This document shows, one piece after another, positions 47,484-58,970 of a stretch of 64,000 nucleotides of DNA (the stretch's first letter is position 1; every line of letters begins with the position of its first letter). Made by a program: the position numbers and the translations under genes. The stretch lies in NCBI RefSeq assembly GCF_022458985.1, contig NC_061776.1, positions 7,566,379 to 7,630,378 on the forward strand. The letters are read 5' to 3'. This DNA is from Mugil cephalus. Lineage: Eukaryota > Chordata > Actinopteri > Mugiliformes > Mugilidae. Under the pieces are notes generated by a model. It made no database searches, was not told where the DNA came from, and saw only the letters and a list, made by a program, of their open reading frames with translations.

Positions 47484-47557
47484 GTCTCTGTGGCGCAATG
47501 GAATAGCGCGCTGGACTTCTAATCCAGAGGCTCCGGGTTCGAGTCCCGGCAGAGATG
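47484..47557 (+). tRNA. tRNA-Arg (anticodon TCT), intronless
   Basis: 74 nt that folds as a full cloverleaf. The acceptor stem GTCTCTG/CAGAGAT has one G-T wobble at its end; discriminator G. D stem GCGC/GCGC, anticodon stem CTGGA/TCCAG around CTTCTAA (anticodon TCT, 47518-47520), T stem CCGGG/CCCGG around TTCGAGT. A box (TGGCGCAATGG) and B box (GGTTCGAGTCC) are intact. No intron after position 37. A TTTTT Pol III terminator follows at 47577-47581. Looks functional; not in a repeat array here. Confidence 0.95.
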
Positions 47558-47576
47558 TTGGAATATGCACGCAGGC

Positions 47577-47581
47577 TTTTT
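47577..47581 (+). terminator. RNA polymerase III terminator of the tRNA
   Basis: Run of five T, 20 nt after the tRNA. Confidence 0.7.
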
Positions 47582-49700
47582 GGATGGGGGGTGATGGAGA
47601 AGATGTTCGTTACGTTTTGAGGCCTGTGCATCTTAGGCCGCCTGCGGAGACGATGGATGGGTTTAAATTTGGATGATGGACCGGGGGAAAAAAAGAAAAA
47701 AAAAATAGGGAGAGATTACTTCAAATATGTTTATTTTCTCCAAATAAGAGTGAGAATTTCTTGAACATGCAGATGACAAACGGCCTGGTAACAAAAGCTT
47801 GAAACTAGCACAGGACTGCACAGGCTCTGGTCTTTACACAGTCCTCACTGACAGGCACCGCAGGACTACACAGCCTGGTGCAGCCTCGTCTGGGGAGAGT
47901 CGGTGGACACGCACGCACGCACGCACGCACGCACGCTCGCTCCCTGTTTCAGCACCTGGGGCTGGCCACTCGTTTAAGGCAGCGCAGGAGCTTTCCCTCT
48001 GCAGCGCCAGCGACTAAACATTTAAAGCCTTTTCTTTTTTCTTTTTTTTCTCCTTTAATGACGCCAGATGCTGCGTTTTCTATTCTCCCATTTGGGTTTA
48101 GAGACCCAGGGAACGATAAAGACTCCGGTTTGCTTTGAACATAAGTGACTCATATAGTGCCAGAGAATTGTGTCGTCTAAAGATTTTTTTTTTTTTTTTG
48201 CATGCAGATTAGGTGCGGGATTATAGACTATAAGTACGACGTGGCGCTGCTAATGGAGAATAAGGACATGAGTAGTCATTGTGTGGTTTTAATTTAGTGA
48301 AATCAGGATGGGAAACTGAGGGGCGCACTGGAATCCTTCCAAGGACAAAATAAAGTGGACTTCAGTTGCATCTTTGTTAAATTGCCCAGATCCGGAAGCC
48401 ATGTTTTTTCTTTCGTTTCTTTCTTTCTTTTATTTTATTTTTTGTTCATTCACTTCTTTTACAGTGTGGAGGAAACAGGAACAGCTGTCTGTTTGAAGAT
48501 CTCTCAGACGCACTCCCTGCTTTTATTATTTCATATTCTCTCTTTTATTTATTTATTTATTTTTTTTATCACTGATTGGGCTGTCGTGCGGTTGCCGCCA
48601 TCCATGTTTAACCCCATCATGCCTCCCCACACACAGGCCTAATCCGCCAGTAAAACTAATCCCTAATCCTCTCTGGCAAGTTGAACAACCTACTACCCCC
48701 CCCCCCCCCTTCCCTCCCTCCCTCGAATCCAGAATCCCAAGCGGGTATGACGCATGACACGTCAGAACAAGGACTTCCCTCTGGTAAAAGTTTATACGCA
48801 AACCCCGGCCATTCATAGGGGTGTAAACATTATGATGTTGTCGTGTATTGATGCGCCGGAGAAGCGATCGCCGCTGACAAATGTTCTGAAAAGGCTTTAT
48901 TGCAGGAAAGAACAGTGTGGTGAACTCTTGAGTATCTGAGATATGTTCAGCTCCAACAGCCCCCCTGTATAAGGTTTCTCATCCCCAAGATCCACACAAT
49001 CATAAACTAACTAAACTCGTCCTCTCACATCTGGTATTTTACAAGCCGACAGCTGGTAAATAACTTTTAACCTTTAACCTTTACACTATGCACACATCCC
49101 ACAAACTCACAAAAACAAGAAGAGAGGCAGGAAGAAGAGGATCATAGACTGTACTATATGAGAGTGTTACACGCGTTTGAAAGCGGTGAAATACTCCAAT
49201 AAACATCATTCTGGGTTTACGTGGAGTCCCGTCAGCTCCACGAGGCCAAGGACTCGGTAACACCATTACCACGTTGCCAATGACGAAGCCTACGGGAAAC
49301 AGACGGCTCCTATCTGCGAGATGTGGATAATAGCTGCGTGACATCGGTGATAAGAATCCTCCACTGAGAACCGTGACAAGCCCGATTCAAATGACCTCCC
49401 CGCCCCGGGAGAGGTGTAGGCTTTAAAAAAAAAAAAAAAAAAACCCTATCCCGGACCTACTCGGTGACAAAATGAAACGTCCTACAGGGGATAATGAAAT
49501 CTCTCCCCCGAAGCTCGATAAGGTCAGCGTGGAGAGACGCGGCAACATTATGGAGATTCTCCCTCCGTGGCGAGATCCCACTTCTGTATCTGCTCCATCT
49601 CCTCCATGTTGCTCTCAGCCAGTAGGCCCCTGCTCTGGCCCTGTTATCCCCGTGGTACGGGCCAAATCGTATTAAAATCCCCTCCCTCCCCTCCCTCCCT
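47582..49700. other. Intergenic region after the tRNA
   Basis: No gene recognised. Holds (ACGC)n at 47911-47935, T runs near 48185-48199 and 48550-48567, a C run at 48696-48708 and an A run at 49425-49442. Confidence 0.6.
47911..47935. repeat. (ACGC)n microsatellite
   Basis: About six cgcacgcacg units. Confidence 0.9.
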
Positions 49701-51869
49701 CCCCTCTCGCCTCCATCCCTCCCTCCCTGTCTCCCTTGTCCCCTCCCTCTCGTCTTTCAGACGGTCTGTTTTTGCTGCAGTGAACGGTAGCCGTGGAGAG
49801 AGAGCGAGGGGAGAGAGATACAATATACAAACACAGAGAAAGAGCGGAGGAAGAAAAGCGAGGAGAGGAGAAAAAACAACAACAAGGAGCCGGGAGAAGG
49901 AGATTTAAGACAACCACAAAAAAAAAAAAAGTCGATAAAAGCAGATTGAGAGGAGGCTCCGGACAAGCGACCGCTTCGCATCAAAGCAGGGACCTTTACT
50001 GGGAGACCTTACTGGAGACCAACAAAACCACACTCCGGAGGCGGAATATAACGGTGTGTGTTTGCGTGTGTGTGTGCGCGCGTGTGTTTGGTCATAACCG
50101 TGGCAATGCTTCGCAGTTTGTGTTACTGTGCGGGGTTAGGCTGTAGCCCGCAGGGTGGACAGGAGACACCTGTCAGTGCTGACGCTTCCCCCCAGTCTCC
50201 AGGAATGTGTCTGTGCGCGCACTCTCTCTCCGTGTGTGTGTTTGTGTGTGTGTAATCCGTTGTGCCTTCACGGATCCAGAGAGAGAGAGAGATGGAGCCT
50301 ATAATCCCTGCGTTGTTTTAGAATTTACTCAAAATGTGGGGTTTTGTTTTCGGGCTTCCTCCTCTCGCTCCCTTCCTTCCTTCCTTCCTTCTTCTCCAGC
50401 GGCTGTCTTCTGTCGCTTTGCATAAAAAAGAAAAAAAAAAAAGCATCGCAACTCGCCGTGTGTGTCTGTGTGTGTGTGTGTGAAGCAGCAGCCTCTACCA
50501 GAGTCTCTAAATCTCATCCCATCAGCACCGCCAGATATTTCTGTAAGTGCTGGGGGAGAGAGAGAGAGAAGGGGGGGAGCAGGTTTTAGGTTTTAGGTTT
50601 TGGGAAGCGCGCTCCTCGCTGGAGGGGGAACATCGCTCCGGTTTCCCCCCGCGGTCGGTCGAAGCGACGCAGGCGGCCGCCGCTCACTGTTGTTGTTGTT
50701 CTTGTCACCAGCTGGACTAAAAAAAAACGACTCCCCGCTCAGAGTGAACGCGAGAACTTTGTGTTAAATCACAGCTCGGAGTGGCCGGGTTATTTCCCAC
50801 GGACGCGCTCGCTCGCTCGCTCGCTCGCTCCAGTTTTTTTTTGTTTTCATTTATCGCCATCACTCCACAGGAAGGGCTGGAGCAACAATAAACATTCCCA
50901 CCCCTCCCAATCCCCACATCCCATCCCATCTAATGCCATGCCACCACCACCACCCCCCCTCTTTTCCACCACCACCAGCAGCAGCAGCAGCAGCAGCAAC
51001 ACCCCACTCCTCCACCCCGCCCTCTGTCCCCGCCCTAACCGCCCGCCCGTCCCACAGGCTACAATCCAACAACACTCCTCAGCGCCGACAACGAAGCCGC
51101 GTTTCGCAGATGGACCGAGCGCTCACCCCTGCGCAGCCCTCTGCTATTTTAGGGTGCGTGCGTGAAGGGGAAGGAGCGTCTGTGACGGGAAAGAGAGAGA
51201 TACACAAGAAAGAGAGGGAGAGAGAGAGAGAGAGAGAGAGAGATGACGAATGCCAGAGCTGCTATTATGTTGCACGTCTGTCCGTCTCCAGTTTTGTGCA
51301 AAGCGCACCGCGTATTCTCAGTGGGCGGCAGGTGCATCTCTCCGCCGCTTTCATTCTCTTCCCTTCTTTCTTCTCCTCTCCTCGTTCTCCCCGTCCAACT
51401 GGGAGTGTGTTCCTTTGCGTTATTTTTAATTAGCAGGAGTTAGTTGGAACTCGGTTGTGCCCCCCCCCCCCCCACTCCCCCATCCACAAAGAAAAAAAAG
51501 CTCCCTTCATTCCACATGCGCGCAAGCTTGTTAAAGTGTGTGAATAAATCCACAGCGCTACCTCATCCCACCCTCATTACCGCCTATACATCACCACCAT
51601 CTCCATGTTCCTCTGCTACTGCTGGCTCCATCACCCCTCCCCTCCCCTCTCCACTCTCCCCCACCGCCACCACCACCCCCGCCTCCCTCAATCGCCTCCC
51701 AGTATGGCATGACACAAGCAGATCGATGAATACCCATGAAGCAACGCGTGAGGAGCGGGTGGGCCAGGCCTTTATTCAGACGCAGCCAACCAATGGCAGG
51801 GGACGCAATTAGCGGCCAGTTGGCCTGCCCCGCTTGTTTACTTTATCTCTCCATTGCTCTGCCCCGCAG
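49700..51869 (+). promoter_or_regulatory. Probable promoter / 5' UTR region of the downstream gene
   Basis: A C- and CT-rich, later CpG-rich tract with many simple repeats: (TCCC)n about 49680-49740, (CGCT)n 50806-50830, (CAG)n 50978-50996, (GA)n 51205-51242 and a C run near 51462-51473. The coding exon at 51870 starts at a splice acceptor, so at least one 5' UTR exon should lie upstream, most likely here. I could not fix its ends. Confidence 0.5.
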
Positions 51870-52027
51870 GTGACACTCCTGAGCTCCTCTGCCCTCCTGA
51901 GGATTCAGTGAGACAGGTGGATCTGCGCGCCCGACCATGGCCTTCCCATCAGCCCCCTCCGCATTATGGAGTGTCAGCTTATTGACGACACTACTCGCAG
52001 CTGCGGTTCACAGCAACATTGTCTTTG
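51870..52027 (+). CDS. First coding exon of a secreted or membrane protein (signal peptide), gene unidentified
   Basis: The exon follows acceptor ctctgccccgcag and ends at gtaagc (52028). The coding part is 51937-52027, starting in strong Kozak context gaccATGG; only the first 66 nt are 5' UTR. It encodes 30 residues plus one base: MAFPSAPSALWSVSLLTTLL then AAAVHSNIVF. A hydrophobic core (LWSVSLLTTLLAAAV) followed by small residues and HS fits a cleaved signal peptide. A phase-1 intron after the signal exon and a first intron longer than 11.9 kb are common in immunoglobulin-superfamily neuronal adhesion genes; cadm3 or another IgSF gene of human 1q23 is possible, but I do not recognise the sequence. 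The remaining exons are outside the window. Confidence 0.7.
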
Positions 52028-54714
52028 GTAAGCACATCTCTTTCTCCTCTCCTCTCCGCTCCGCTCCGCTCCTCTGTCTCTCCCCGGGCCCCTGACCTCC
52101 CCGACCCGCTCATCCCGTCTCTGGTGGTGCCCCCTTATCTGTTGACTTGAGCCTCTTTTTCTTTTCTTTTCTTTTTTGTTGTTTCCTGTATTATGACAAG
52201 AGAATCAGAGAGCCGTTAATAAGCGCATGGGACACTCCCACCACCCGGGACCCCCGGTGGAATTTCTGCTGTTGTTTTAGAGGAATGTGTGCGTGACTTG
52301 CACGTGGGTGCAGGGGGCCCAACGCACACACGCGCTACGGCTCCTTGCTGGAGTGCACTTCACTTGCCCCGCAGCTTCCTTTCCTTCCTCTTCCCCCCTC
52401 TCTCTCTTTCTCTCTCTCTGCCCGTGACATCTTTCCGTGCACTCACACGGGAAGCACAAAAGCACTCACACAGTCTTTTAAGTTCACCTGCTCAGCATCT
52501 CTCAGCATCTCCCTCGCACACACGCGCGCACTTTTACCTCCGCCAGAGGTTCATCCACACCCTCGAGATAAAAAAAGAGTGATCACCTTGCGCTTTCTCC
52601 CGCGGGGAGGAGCGCGCGCACGCGCACGCGCTCAGTCACATGACGCCCGTCATGGCCGCGGCTCCAAACCGCGGTGAGCCGGGCGCGGCTAAAAGCGGAC
52701 GGTAAGAGAGGATTTGATGAGAGAGGCACTTTGTAATGATATCATCCCCTGCTCTGATCACCGAGCGAACAGGAATACACTGTCGGACTTTCCAATTACA
52801 TAACACTCAAGTGACTGGCTGCCGGTAATACAACCTTTAGAGGGCAAATTGTGCCAGCAGCAGAATGGCGCATCATGATTGGCTCTCAATCCATAGAAAA
52901 TTGATTGACATAGGTAGAATCCTGTTGGCGTTTTCTCATTACACCGGGGATTTAATTGTGCAGAGTGTTTGGCGAGGAACTGTAAGACGATACAGTAGGG
53001 GGGAAAAGGCTCCTAATAGATTCTCCCTTATCTGAATTTGCAATATAACTGTGCGTTCTCAGAGGTCGCTCGCGTTCGCTTATGCACACCTACACCATTT
53101 CAGAAAACCGTGAGTGCACGGTGCATACATATGCATGGGTACGAACACCGCGTACATGCCTGCGTCCAGACATATGCAGGCGCACAGCCTCCATTTACTC
53201 TAATTTGAATTTCTTCATCCACATCAGCTGCCCCCCCTTTTCTTTCAGCCGAACTAGGTGTGTTTGAGTCCCCGTGTGAAATGCGGGTAAGGGTCTGTGA
53301 GTGTGAGCTCACAGGCCGCGCCAAGAACCCGGGATGAGGTCACTGCTTAGCAAATGCAAGTGGAAGCATGTTAAGGCCCCCCCTCCAGAGCTGCCGAAGA
53401 TGAGGAATGCGCAAACAATTTCCAGACGGAGGCGCTGCTGATGAAATATCAATCTCTCGTCAGAGCGCTGACCCCCGCCGTGTAGCTTGTCATTGAAACC
53501 CAGGCGGCGGGGTTCGTTATTTGGGTCCAGAAAACGATTTTGGATCGCATTCAGACGCGTGTCACATTTGATTAAGGTGCGCCCAGGGGGAGGCCTGACC
53601 ATGCATGACCAATTCTTGCTTTGGTTTCACCTAGGCGCTGTTTTACATTATCATGTCACTCAAGGGGAGTAATTAAGCCTGGGACGTCTGACAGCATTTA
53701 GGAGATGAGAAAACACGTCGAGGGGCGCAACCAAGAGAAGTGAAGCGGGGATAGGATGCTGACTTAACAGACTTTCAGTGAGGGTGTTGTGTAGGCCTTT
53801 TAGTCAAGTGATTTCTGCTACAAAAGCATAATCAAATACTAGTATTAGCTTTGCTGGAGAAAAATAAAACCTGCCTCGCCAGAATCACTTGTCAAAAAAA
53901 CTTTGGAATGATAGCTTTTGTGCTACACAGGAAGACATTAATCAGAATGAGAGTGAACAGTACAGGTTTTTACCGGTAGTGCTATAATGTGTCTTGGCGA
54001 GACTCTTGCAGGACACAACATACAGCACAAAGGAATGATTCCCAAAGTTAAAGAGACAGGAAACTATACATTATGAGTCCTCTGTTTCCCATTGTGGGCT
54101 CACATTTGAGTAAGCAGCGGTTTTGCCGTTTCGGAGGAAGTGTGTGCGCGCAGGCCGCCGCAGAGCGCCGCTCCATCGCTCACATCCGCTCCGACCTGTC
54201 CGATTGGCGCTGTTGCGAGGCGGCGAGCGGAGCCGTTAGGCGCAAGATGGAGTGGGGCGGGGTGGGGCAGTCAGATAATGCCGTCATAATGGAGATCTCC
54301 ACGCTAAGAGGCCCCCGCAACAGAAGGGCCTACTTAGCATAAATAATTCAATGTTATGTATCAGAGAGGAGAAAAAACGATTAGCTCAGCAAATCAATGC
54401 GGGAGCAGATGAGCCATCAGAGAGCCCCGGCTGCCCATTACCGCTACACTCGGAGTCCACAGTGAATTAAAAGTATGTGGGCTATTTGTCTCTTTTTATA
54501 ATTCTAAGAGGGGGGGAAAGAGGGGAAAAAATGTTTCCCCGTGAGCTATGGGGGTTGATAATTATACAGCAACCGGCAGGCTGCGTGTCACGACCGTTTA
54601 AACTCCCGCCCAGCCACGCACTCCCAGCTCTGCCTTCTCCGTGTCAAAGTCACGGAAAGGACAGAACGAACTCTGTTTTTTCCCCCGGATTTATCTGCGC
54701 CCGGGCTCCCTCAG

Positions 54715-54735
54715 AGCGAGCGAGCGAGCGAGCGA
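54715..54735. repeat. (GAGC)n microsatellite
   Basis: Five tandem gagc units within the first intron. Confidence 0.85.
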
Positions 54736-55179
54736 ACGAGTCGGGGAGACACTAATTGCGTGGCCATTTGACATATCCATTTCCACAGCTGGATGTGCAG
54801 CCATGCACTGCGGCTGGAAAGTGCCTCTCAGAAGGACACAGATTAGGCATGCAATTTGGCCGGCTGTGCCCTGGTTCTGTGCCGCTGACCCAGTTACCCC
54901 AGGGCTGTTGCGGAGGGTCCGTCCGTCCGCCCGGGCGCTCGTGCTGCGGCCTTGGCCCCTCGACTCCGCGGCAGATCTCAGACCCTGCTGGAATGTTTGC
55001 ATTCGTGACAAGACACACGCCTAATAGTTTATTTACCGCGGCGAGTTCTGCTGGTCGGGACCCGCAGGATGAGTCCCGAAGCTTCCAGCCGGGGCCAGTA
55101 ATGAATAAGGATTAAAGAAACGGGAGCAGTGCGGACCAGTCGTTAGTGTGGTCAGATTTACAGGCGGGAGGGCTGCGCA

Positions 55180-55212
<33 letters not shown>

Positions 55213-56139
55213 CTCTAGCAGCGGTTCACTTTATCCTGCCACAAAATGGGTTCCTTCCCCCCGCGGACCGGCTCTTTCTCACTGGCGCGAGTCCCACTTC
55301 CTGTGTGCGGTGCTGTTGTTTACTGTTGACTTCCTGTGTGCCAAGATGGGGGAATATTTGGCTAATACACAGCACGGCTAGCGAACAATAGCGGTAGGCG
55401 GTTCGGATGGGAGGCCTCTGCCTGTTAACAAGGCTGACTGATAAGCAGTGACTCATTAACAAGCCGAGGTACACAGAGCCTGGGGGAATTACCGCCTAGC
55501 CACTGTGACATTAATAAGAGGCCTAAGCTATTTTTCCATTTGGCTCCACTGGCATAGGCCTAAACCAGTGCCTTTTCAATCTCGGCGCTTGGCTATTTCC
55601 CCGGCTCCGGCGCTCTCGCATTCGGTACCTGGTTGTTCGGAGTGTGGGCTGATCAGTATTTTTCAATGCGGGCTGCGCTTAATGACATCCGCCGCTTCGA
55701 TGTAACACCAGACAACCTCTCATTAGTTTTCCACGGATGCATTCAGAAACATCTGGGAAGGAGCCCAATTAATTCTTTTTATTCTTATCACGCCAATTAA
55801 TTAGCAATATGTTTGTTTGTTTTTTTTTTTTTTTACAGAAGAAAGAGAGGGAAAAAAGACAATGACACATGGAAACGCATAATCTAGATTTCAATCAAGA
55901 CGCTCTATAGATCCCATTAAGCGTCGAAAACACAATATGTGGAAGAGCTCCAGCCTCCTATCAGAATTTTAAATCCAAAGCCATATTCCCTCCATTGTCT
56001 AATGTGCTTATTCTTCTTTGATCATGTAAGTGTTTTGTCGTCCAGATCAGTTTTGTGATTATAAAGCGGACTCTGATTGGCTGGCATTAGTTTGTAACTG
56101 ATTCACATCTGGCAGAAAACCAATTATTTCTCCTGTTCA

Positions 56140-56420
56140 TCATGCCGATTAATTAAGGCGCTGTGGCTGATTGATTAAACTCCCAACAAAGCTCTAACCA
56201 TGAGCACTGGAGCCCCGGGGATGATTTGCATCACACATTATGCACATTGCTGTGTCTCCATGTTATCTTCATACATCTCCAGACATGCCGAAACATTACA
56301 CATAAGAGACAGGAAGAGAGGCTCACAGCTCGACGAGGCACAAGTGTTGATAAGTAATTTGTGGCTAAATTAAGCGGAATTAAAAATGCAGTGGCGCACC
56401 AGTTTCATCAGATCCTAGCG
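56140..56420. promoter_or_regulatory. Candidate conserved noncoding element
   Basis: Contains a perfect octamer ATTTGCAT (56224-56231, POU-factor site) and nearby homeodomain-type cores (gattaattaagg). The sequence is complex with no repeats or frame. Function inferred only from motif content. Confidence 0.35.
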
Positions 56421-58787
56421 GTATCGGGGGCGCTCAAAGAAGACTCCATTAGACCTCATCAATCTGAGGCCGATCTCACCCACTGAGGCCCTCTCAGGCT
56501 ACGTGAGATTACATCAGAACAGATCAATCTGGCCAGCTACCGTCATAATAACACCAAATGCCATTTCGAGACTGAAAGGTAGAAGGGCTCTTGAGATTTT
56601 GCCAAAAGCGGTAACACACTCAGCTTCCTCTCAAGTGCTGTTAGAAGACACATCACTCTGCGGCAGCAACCCAGGGTTTGGAAAATTAGCGCTCCCGCGT
56701 ATACAGAGCTGTCAGCTTTAAACCGTCACTTTGCAAAGACGCTACCGATTAAACAAAGCCAACAACAGCAACGGCGCCGGCCTCGGAATAAATTAATTTA
56801 CTACATTTCCAGCGACAAGAGCCTTTATTATTGTACTTAGCATTCTACTGGCTTTCCCTTTGATCGGGTTCCTCAATTTCATGCCCCCCCAACCCCACGC
56901 CACTTTTTTTTTTTTTACCGTTATCCGCTGGAATTTGCTGGCGGGTGTTTTAATTGATTGCTGCGGGGGTGGAAATCACGCATCCTGTCATTGACGCATG
57001 GCTGGTCAGAGCAAGGGCTCGCCGGAAAGGTGTATCTGTTCGTCGGAGCACTTCACTGCTGCTCTGCGAAACTCCCGACTACAGCTGGAAGAGGCGAGTG
57101 CGCGGGTGCAAACCGAAGCATTTGTATTGATTGAGGCTGAGTGCTGAGGGTTCCCCCCTGAGCGCCGGGGCTCAGCCAATGAAAGAGCAGAGGTTGCTCT
57201 TGTTTATTGCCCGTTTTTGATGATGCCATCACTTCTGCTTGTGGAGGGGAGTGTGTGACTGTGGGGGTATCTTATCACTGATGCCACAACCATAAAGCCA
57301 TCTTAATTCACCTGTGCGCCGTCAAGGGAGCTCTCCCTAGTCTGGTTTCTGCTGATGATATCACTGCCCAGTCACTGGATGGTGAGTCTTATTGAGTCTC
57401 TTATACATCTGACACATACAGAACCGGTGCTTACAAGTACTGTATTTCTGATTCCCATAATGCCACATACGAGACAAGACCGTCCTTTCCTTTCTCCATC
57501 AATGTCAAAGAGCGAACGAACCCTTATAGACGTTCTAATTGGTGCGACTCATTCCACGGCTGGTTCAAGCATCTTGGGGTCGAAGTCCCGTGTTGCACCG
57601 CGGCCCTATTGAATCTCCTGCCTCGTTTTACGCCGGGGTATCCATGGTACCGCCAGGAAAGGCAAAGCCCTCTTCCGGGAAAGGGCCGTGGGCAGCAGCA
57701 GCTCATTTGCATTTAAGTCTACAGACACTGAAACAGCCGGGGCTAATTCCAGGGCTACTCAGACATGGTAGAACGAGCAACCTGTGCGGCACTTTTTGTG
57801 ATCCAATTTTTTTATTTATTTATTTCAACTTTACAGGCTGCAAAGCGATATACACACTGACCCCCACATCCCACATAATAAAAAAAAACAAGACAAGGAG
57901 AAAAAAAGACCCCATTGCCTAAAACCACCCATATTGCCTTGACCCAAAGTCTTCAATGCATGTTATTTAATTAGAGAATTAACACTAAAATTTTTCTCTC
58001 ATTTCCTCCAACAAATTTACACTCTCCTGTTTGGCACCATGTATTTTAGCTATAGAGCTCTCCAAATACAAAATGTACATTAATGATGAATACCATTGTG
58101 CCATGTTGAGTAACTGGGGTTGCTTCCATCGAGCCAGCTAATGAAATAGCGATAGGTGGATTGAAAGATCACAAATGGGATCATCATTTGACAGAAACAT
58201 GGTGCATTTCTGAGAACTTTGCTAATTTTTTGTGGTGTGGAATGAGTTTGATGGTCAGGACTCCTGGAGGAGAGTTGTATATTGGTAGACGCCTTCGTGG
58301 CCTATGTCACTGTGACGTCACAACGTTAGCTGGAGGCAAAACAGAGGGAAGCTTGAGGCGAACACTGCCACTGTTAACCATGAAAATGTTGCTTTGCTGT
58401 ATTTTTGGAGCCAAAATCGAAGTTTGAAGTTTTATCACATACCAGCCACTGCCAGTCGTAGACAACTTTGGTTTGTCTTTGGCGATTAAAAGAAAGGATT
58501 GGAGTGAAACAATTGTCAACCATGTGCACACTTCTTATCAGATAAGATTCATATATAATGTATCATCACTTTTACCCTGGATAACATTATAAGTTAGACT
58601 AAATTGTGACTGAAATTAAATTAATCGTTATTAAGGGGATTCTTGATAGATGTTAATGCTAATGCTAATTGCTAACTAATGCAATATTAGTTGTATGTTT
58701 CAGGGGTGCCCAACCTTAAGTTGCTTTACTACGTTACCTTCCACAGTGGTTCCACTAACTTCTTGTAATATCTTTGTTGGAGAGACT

Positions 58788-58970
58788 TCACTTGATAAAG
58801 ACACACCAGACTTCGTCCCCTCTGTGTCCTCCTACAGTCAAATCGTCCATCCAGTGAGTGAGAGTGCAGGGGTCGGTGAATATAGTCCCATCAGTCAGAG
58901 TCAACTTTTTAAAACAACAGTCATTCATATATTCTGTAAAATATGCGTTTTCCTCGTCCATTCTTGCCAA
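58788..58970 (-). other. Minus-strand open frame of unknown origin, 60 codons
   Basis: Starts MARMDEENAYFTEYMNDCCF and continues KKLTLTDGTIFTDPCTLTHW. Composition is protein-like. A possible splice donor (ATCAAgtgaag) overlaps its stop. The 17-bp sequence TTAGCTGGAGGCAAAAC flanks the area as an inverted pair (58326-58342 plus; 59002-59018 minus), suggesting a transposon. I do not recognise the family. Confidence 0.35.

Noticed and set aside
50933..51433. 166-codon plus-strand frame
   Set aside because: Made of (CCA)n, (CAG)n and (GA)n simple sequence in the probable 5' UTR region, ending at a C run; no family resemblance.
52289..52677. Plus-strand frames of 97 and 110 codons after the signal-peptide exon
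   Set aside because: Low-complexity Ser/Leu/Pro-rich translations of CT-rich intron sequence, without a matching acceptor in the needed phase.
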